Assembly (NCBI GenBank): GCA_023512835.1
Contig: CM042088.1
Location: 45,772,771 to 45,836,770, forward strand
Direction of reading: 5' to 3'
From: Taxillus chinensis
Taxonomy: Eukaryota; Streptophyta; Magnoliopsida; Santalales; Loranthaceae
DNA length: 64,000 nt
Position numbers and translations under genes: made by a program. The notes below the pieces were generated by a model. That model worked only from the letters and a program-made list of their open reading frames with translations. It made no database searches and was not told the DNA's origin. Shown here one piece after another: positions 58,299 to 64,000 of the stretch (position 1 is its first letter; every line of letters begins with the position of its first letter).

Positions 58299-58544
58299 AT
58301 GTGCTTCTCTTCCTTTACCACCATGCAAATCCAAGTCCACTCCTACCTGTTCTATCGCGCGCCCTTGGCTAGTGACGCATTGTTGATCAGCTTAGACGCA
58401 TGGAGCCACAATGACAATCAGCACAGGATGAACTTCTTGTTGTTGAAGTTTCCCTTGGATGATAACCACAACAGGTTTAAGATTGATTTGAGTGAGGATG
58501 GCGACGACAAGGAAAGGTTTGGGATTGCAGTCGTCACCAATTAA
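58299..58544 (+). other. 81-codon ATG-started open frame, unrecognised
   Basis: An ATG-started frame of 81 codons in a locally GC-richer patch. Its product would be acidic toward the C-terminus (NRFKIDLSEDGDDKERFG) with no signal peptide or membrane helix I can see. I know no matching family. It may be a fragment of a decayed gene. It lies about 520 bp upstream of the At5g03880-like gene. Confidence 0.25.
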
Positions 58545-58942
58545 TATAAGAATGTCACGAATGACTTGAGATGTAGCAACAACTCAAACATCCCAATAGA
58601 AAGATTTAGGCTTATCCTCTTTATGGTGTAGTTAGAGGCTGTGAATGGTAGTTTTAGATTTGTAAATAATATTAAAATGAAAGCTCATGTATATTTTAAC
58701 TAAAAATTAAAAATTATATAAATTTTTAAATTTTATTGAGCTACAACTAATCTATTAAACAAATTATATATATATAATTATAATTAATTTATTGGAGATG
58801 ATGTAGGTCGATACAAAGAAAAGTCATGGAGTGACTATGGTTAATTTTATTGTATTGGCTCGGCCGTTACAGAATTTTAATTGCAAGATTACCTAGTGGA
58901 ACTGCAAACCATGACTCGTGCATTATTATTATTATTATTAAA

Positions 58943-58949
58943 TATATAG
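58943..58949 (+). promoter_or_regulatory. candidate TATA box of the At5g03880-like gene
   Basis: TATATAG about 120 bp upstream of the start codon, at the point where AT-rich spacer gives way to a GC-richer leader. Confidence 0.35.
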
Positions 58950-59065
58950 AGAAATGATACAGTGCGATCGATACAGGGAAGCAAACCATCCCCAAAGCAG
59001 CGGAGCTCACCTACCCCGCCACTCCGCCACCACACCAGTACCGAGAAAGTCATTCGTGCCGGAAA

Positions 59066-60153
59066 ATGATGACCGGAGTTCTTAATTTCCGTCCGGCTCC
59101 AATTTTTCGTCCAACTCTCCAACCCCTCCGCCGAGCAACTTTCAATGGCGGCGTTTCGATTTCCATTGCCATCAGAGCATCCGCAAACCTCTCAGAATCA
59201 GCACCTACTTCTTCCAATCCAGCAGCAACTTCCTCGACCATCGGAGATGAGACAGAGCCTGCGATTTCATCTCCGGATACCTTTTCTCCGCCGCCTAATT
59301 TCCAACCGCCAGAGCCAAAGTTGTTCAAGGTTAGGTCCGGCAAGGGTTTTGACATCCTCGGGGCTGCTCTCTCTCTGGTTTTCCGTTTAGGAACCGGCGT
59401 TTTTGTTAATGGGTATGTTTTTGTTTTTATTTTTATTATTATTTGTGCGTTTGAGTGTGATGGGATCATTAGTTAAGATTAATAATGGATTTCTAATACT
59501 TGTATCATTAATATAACATGTATTTGGGTTTCTAATCAATTATGTATTATATTAAAATATAATAAAATAAAATTTTATCATAAAAAATAGTATTGCATTC
59601 GTATTAGAAAGCTCATCTGTGGTGTGTGGTGTTATTGAAACGGGTACTATATTTGAGTGCAGCATTATTAGTACTCTCACAAGTCAACTCAAATATAGAA
59701 TTAATTTTAAATGATGATAGTATTAGTTCAATCCAACGATTTATCATGAAATCAAACGCACCCTACATAACTATGTAAATTATTTGTATTTATTTTTGTA
59801 TTTGGAGTTTCAGTATGAAAGGGTTTGCCTTCCGATAAAATTTTTTGAGTGACTAATCTGCAAACAGTTTTTGTATGTTCAATATTTTTAACTAAAAGAC
59901 TAAAAATATTCAGAAATATAAGGGAAGGGTTGTTCTTTGTCCTCAGATTCGTGCATAATAGGGATTGCTCAAGTAACTATCTGATAGCTTCAAACATAAA
60001 GTGGGCTTTGGCTTCTTTTTCAGTGAGGAGTGGTTTCATAACAAAGGATTTGCATCAAACTGCTAGCAAGTAGCTAGTTTAGCTTCAATTTTTGTGATTT
60101 TACGAGCTCTAAAGCAGCTGAATCATGCCAATTCTTCAAAACAATTTAAACCA

Positions 60154-60212
<59 letters not shown>

Positions 60213-63200
60213 CAGAGAGAGAGGAGATGTTTAGACACAGTTCTGGTTTTCAAATAGAATCAAAATACATAAATATATGGTATTATGGTCACAGAATAAC
60301 CTTAATCCGATGCTATGGCAGCTACTTATGACATGTATGATTGACCAACTTTCAGCAATATACTGGTAACAGTATCTGCGTGAATGTGATGGCATAGAAG
60401 CTTTTATATTGCACAGGCACAAGTGCACACTAGTACTTTCTATATTTCTACTTATGCAAACTTATTAGGTTCCTGAATATTTCTCGAAGTTTCTTTCTAC
60501 TGTAACAGGCATTCTGCATCTTTGGTACCGAAAAATGAGGTTCCGCCTGGCCAGTATGTCTTAGACGTTGAAATTTATGGTAGTGGCTGAGCCCTCCTTC
60601 CTTCCTTCTGTCTTGTATTCTCATTGTATGAAACTATGTCTATTTATTAAATAGATGGTGTGGCTATTAGAACCAGCTTGAAGGAAAGCAACTAATTTTG
60701 GGCTTGCGATTGGTTTATTTGACTTCACAGGTTTTACGCATTTGGATTGGGCATTTTCATTAGTCATTAACCTAAGAAAAATAATCCATGCGTGCAATAA
60801 ACCTTTTTAGATATCAATTGATGAAAATCTGATATTTATGCTGTTTTTTTTGGTGTACAAGTTGATGAGGCAAATGATTTTTTTCCCCATAAGATGGCAT
60901 AATTATAACGATACTGTTGAGTAACGAATATATAGTTTCTTGACTAGAACTGCTCAAATAATGTTATGCCTCCCCTCCCTGCAATTAAGAAATTGTAGTG
61001 TGGAATGTTTTTTTCGAGTAGAAGTTTTACATATAGTTTAAGTGTGGAGTAGGAATGTCAATCATCATAAGCATTTATCAGCATCCATTTCGGCAAAAAT
61101 TTGCTCTGCTTTATGTCAAATTTCCCCCAAGCATATTTTTTTTTTTTAAATATTCATCTTAACTATATACCTATGTTTTGTAACTTGAAATGTAAAGGAA
61201 CTTGTTTTGGGAAAACTCTTGATTTATAATATTTGTCTTCTTGTAGACCATAGTTACTGTATGCCCACTCTAACTTCCAGTCACCTGAAATCATATTATT
61301 ATTATTCAATGTGATTGACTACCAATAAAGGATTTTAGCCTGCATAGTTATTATATGGCATTTGTATTATTAATGAACTCCTATGAAATGCCTCTTTTTC
61401 ACCAATCTCTAAAGATGCACAGTGTTTAATAGGCAAAAAGGTGAAAGAAACTTCAAAATTAGGACCTCGCCGGAGAAACCTATTGTGATATATGAGTTTG
61501 AAAGGTACGTTTCTTCATTCTACAAGCCTATTGTGATTTATAAGTTTGAAAAGTACATTTCCTCATTTGATCTTCCCTTTTAGATCACTGAGGGATTAGT
61601 GGATATGGAGATTGTAGGCATTGCTTTATTTGTTGCCTTTTCTTTCCTAATTATTTGTCTTCTTTGCTACTTTTTCTGTCATTGCGGTGAATATGTACTG
61701 AGTTTATGTGTCTCCTTTTCCACATATGGATGACCATGGATCAAATGCAAAATTCAGCTGTCCATTTTGCCGGAAGGTAATATTAAAATAGCTGAGTTTC
61801 CACATTTTTTTTCCAGTTTTCATTTCAATTATCCATTTCTGTGTTTTTTACTCCACTATTGTATCCCATGTGTCTACAGCAGAGTTAATGTCCAAATGGA
61901 TACTATGTTATGCATCATGCCTGTAATTCCACTCTATCAATGTTCTGAAAGTTTTTTATTGCAGTTTATCTCTCGGTATGATCCATTTGAATTGGCAACT
62001 CTTATATGAGCAGGACAAATTTTGGTATCCTAGTATAACCATTGATCATAATTTATACAGACACTATTATGGATACATCAAATTGATTTTAGCAGTAACC
62101 CATTCAAAGAGAGACCATATGCACGTCTCATGTAAGATTTTCAGTTACAACTGTGCACTCATTTTATCAAACGTGCATGAACCTGGCCTCCATCATATAA
62201 ATTTTCTTTGCTGCTGGATTGTTGCATACCATTTAATGATGCATGCTCGCCTTGTTCATTGTCTGAACTATCATTTAAAACCATATGCAGGTAAGGGAAA
62301 TTGTTTCAGTATTGGATCTGGACGTCCTGTTTTATCCTTGCCCAAAAAATGGTCCAAATTTCCGCCCCAAGGTTGCTGAAATGGGTGGAAAGCAGCAGTT
62401 CCCTTATATGGTATGATGTAGTTCCCATCTTTATTTTTCCCATCCTGATTTCAATCAAAGAAAACAAAAAGGATTTGCTAAAACCTGTTATACTGATCGG
62501 AAAAGAAATATACTTCTAGTATTCAAGGCTGTGCAGCCTGTGCTAGGTTAACAACATCTTGACATGACATCAGGTTGAGTCTCCCTCATAATTGTCATAG
62601 CATTGTTTAAACGATGCTAAAGTATCCAAGCAATATCCTACCATTTTATTTTGGCTACATCTTGAAAATGGGCGCTTTGCCTGATAAAAAATAAATAAAT
62701 TATCAAGCTATTGTCTTTCCCATGTAGGTTGATCCAAACACAGGAGTCGCCATGTATGAATCAGATGACATAATAAAGTATTTGGTCGGGAAGTATGGTT
62801 AGTTCTGTCACTTCTTGCTACTTTCTGTTGGCCAAATAATTGGGGGGGGGGGGGATGGCATTAGGTTTGTCCATATGCATATCCCTCATCAAGACAGCTC
62901 CTAAATATTATCCTATTTTTCATCGTTGATCACTTTTGTCCAGGTGATGGAACTGTCCCTTTTATGCTTTCCCTTGGGTTATTAACAGTAAGCGTTTGAC
63001 TCATTTTATCACTCATGTTTCCCACTGTGTAGAAATTAGGCTTCTAAAATGTATTATTTGTTTTCTACTTCCTCCTTCATGCAGACTTTGACCGAGGGTT
63101 TTGCTATGATTGGTCGTATGGGAAGAGTAAGATAATTCTCTTATATATATATGTGTGTGTGTGTGTGTGTATATTGAGTTTTTAATTTATTCAAATACAT

Positions 63201-63664
63201 TTGGAAGGTCCCTAAATATATGTAATTAATTTAGGGCATACTGATATTGTATATGATAACCTTAAGTCTCAAACAAATAATGTTGAGCAGTGCAAATTTA
63301 TTGCATTGATGCCGTTTATATTTTTGAAAATTCCATTATAGGACTGTGAGTTTATTTTAGATTTATCTAACTTATTTTGTGTTGACCCCCTCGTTATTCT
63401 ACAGGGAGGTTCTTATATACCATCAAAACTTCCACCCGAGCCTCTTGAAATTTGGGCGTACGAGGTTAGCACATTATAAGCAAAATTTCAAACTCATTTT
63501 TATGAAGTCCCGGGTTTTTGCCTTTGCCAGGTGTTTGAATTGGATAGTTATCAAGATTATTTCTAGAAGCATAAGATGATTTATGATCCCTTTCAGGGCT
63601 CTCCTTTCTGCAAGATTGTGCGTGAAGTCCTTGTGGAGCTAGAGTTGCCACATATAATGCGCTG
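59066..63664 (+). CDS. At5g03880-like plastid thioredoxin-fold protein, partial
   Basis: Ten exons lie in the window and the gene runs off its right end: 59066-59412, 60509-60579, 61433-61504, 61758-61776, 62291-62410, 62728-62797, 62944-62987, 63085-63126, 63405-63464 and 63597-63664. The N-terminus is a transit-like peptide followed by a hydrophobic stretch (about 93-115, FDILGAALSLVFRLGTGVFV). Then comes a glutaredoxin/GST-N3 module with a CPFC redox motif, cis-Pro region QQFPYMVDPNTG and ESDDIIKYL, and a second module beginning EGSPFCKIVREVLVELELP. Only about 300 residues are inside; the family has roughly 340. Exon 3 appears to lack one base at about 61468 (KETSKLGPR and PEKPIVIYEFE are in different frames). 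The CPFC motif sits on a 19-nt microexon. Matches the At5g03880/At4g10000 thioredoxin-family group from memory. Confidence 0.85.
60156..60211 (+). repeat. (GA)28 microsatellite
   Basis: A GA run of about 56 bp in intron 1 of the At5g03880-like gene. Confidence 0.92.
63142..63171 (+). repeat. (TA)n(TG)n microsatellite
   Basis: A short compound TA/TG run in intron 8 of the At5g03880-like gene, just after the donor site. Confidence 0.88.
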
Positions 63665-64000
63665 GTAAAGTCAAAGCATTTAGGTGTATACTAGTGCTCT
63701 AGTGACTAGCAATATTTGATAAATATTTTTGCAATGAAGAAATAACTTGACGTTAATGTGGTTTATCAAGCATATAAACTGTTGGCCACACGTGGAGTGT
63801 AATAGGCAACAAATTGATTCAAAATATCATAGAAATACTAATCCTAATTTGAGTGGTGAGAGTTGGAGCCACAGCCTATCAGCTACGATGACACTGATAG
63901 TATGAGACAAAGATCACTTTATATAAAATGCCAGATTTAGTTGCAAGCCTTAACACTTGCAATGAATCCTGCTGCATTTGGATTCAGAATCATGTTTTTT
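63665..64000 (+). other. intron 10 of the At5g03880-like gene, cut by window end
   Basis: Starts with the donor GTAAAG after exon 10 and has no further exon that continues the second thioredoxin-fold module before the edge. The remaining 30-40 residues of the protein must lie outside. Confidence 0.6.

Noticed and set aside
59050..59469. Minus-strand open frame of 139 codons opposite the At5g03880-like first exon
   Set aside because: The plus strand has the transit peptide, the conserved FDILGAALSLVFRLGTG segment and a proper donor; the minus frame is its shadow.
59066..63664. Reading the At5g03880-like gene as a pseudogene because of the exon 3 frame break
   Set aside because: All other exons, splice sites and both active-site motifs are intact, so a base error or altered splicing is more likely than decay.

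Overview
The window is nuclear DNA from a eudicot plant, probably a woody one. Evidence: genes with many short exons bounded by GT/GC...AG introns, very AT-rich introns and spacers, long microsatellites, chloroplast transit-peptide-like N-termini, plant-specific families (BIC, PADRE/DUF4228) and plant non-autonomous transposons (TRIM, hAT-type MITE, SINE). There is no rRNA, tRNA, CRISPR array or bacterial-style operon. All gene models were built by eye: I joined exons at splice sites and checked reading phase and similarity to families I remember.

Layout. 1-2.1 kb: AT-rich spacer with a doubtful LINE scrap. 2.1-13.6 kb: a tandem duplication of an alpha/beta-hydrolase gene; the upstream copy is a wreck (start codon followed at once by a stop, deletions, a stop in the last exon), while the downstream copy is intact (5 exons, 376 aa). 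Its intron 4 holds a hAT-type MITE, a TRIM retrotransposon and a third TIR element. 13.6-17.3 kb: spacer with an unexplained GC-rich island. 17.4-17.9 kb: BIC, a cryptochrome inhibitor. 17.9-22.5 kb: spacer with direct repeats. 22.5-27.5 kb (-): CIA1/CIAO1, a WD40 cytosolic Fe-S assembly factor (10 exons, 353 aa). 28.3-29.9 kb (+): QCR9 of mitochondrial complex III, divergent from CIA1 across about 800 bp. 31.2-33.2 kb (+): a syntaxin-6-N-like tail-anchored protein (5 exons, 387 aa). 34.3-42.7 kb (-): an At5g03900-like plastid membrane protein (13 exons, 508 aa) with a SINE in one intron and a strong miRNA-like hairpin in another. 44.9-47.8 kb (+): a SOUL haem-binding plastid protein (8 exons) with an apparent 1-nt frame break. 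51.0-51.5 kb (-): a PADRE (DUF4228) protein. 51.5-59 kb: repeat-rich spacer. 59.1 kb to the window end (+): an At5g03880-like plastid protein with two thioredoxin-fold/GST-N modules, cut by the window edge and also carrying an apparent 1-nt deletion.

The genes are independent housekeeping and signalling genes, not a cluster with one job. Their order does carry information: BIC lies near QCR9, and the At5g03900-like, PADRE and At5g03880-like genes occur in that order, which recalls two Arabidopsis neighbourhoods and suggests conserved microsynteny. The points most worth a second look are the foldback at about 41.1-41.2 kb, the duplicated module in the uncharacterised plastid protein, the dated transposon insertions in the hydrolase intron, the SINE with a perfect 19-bp target duplication, two GC-AG introns, and two single-nucleotide frame breaks in otherwise intact genes.
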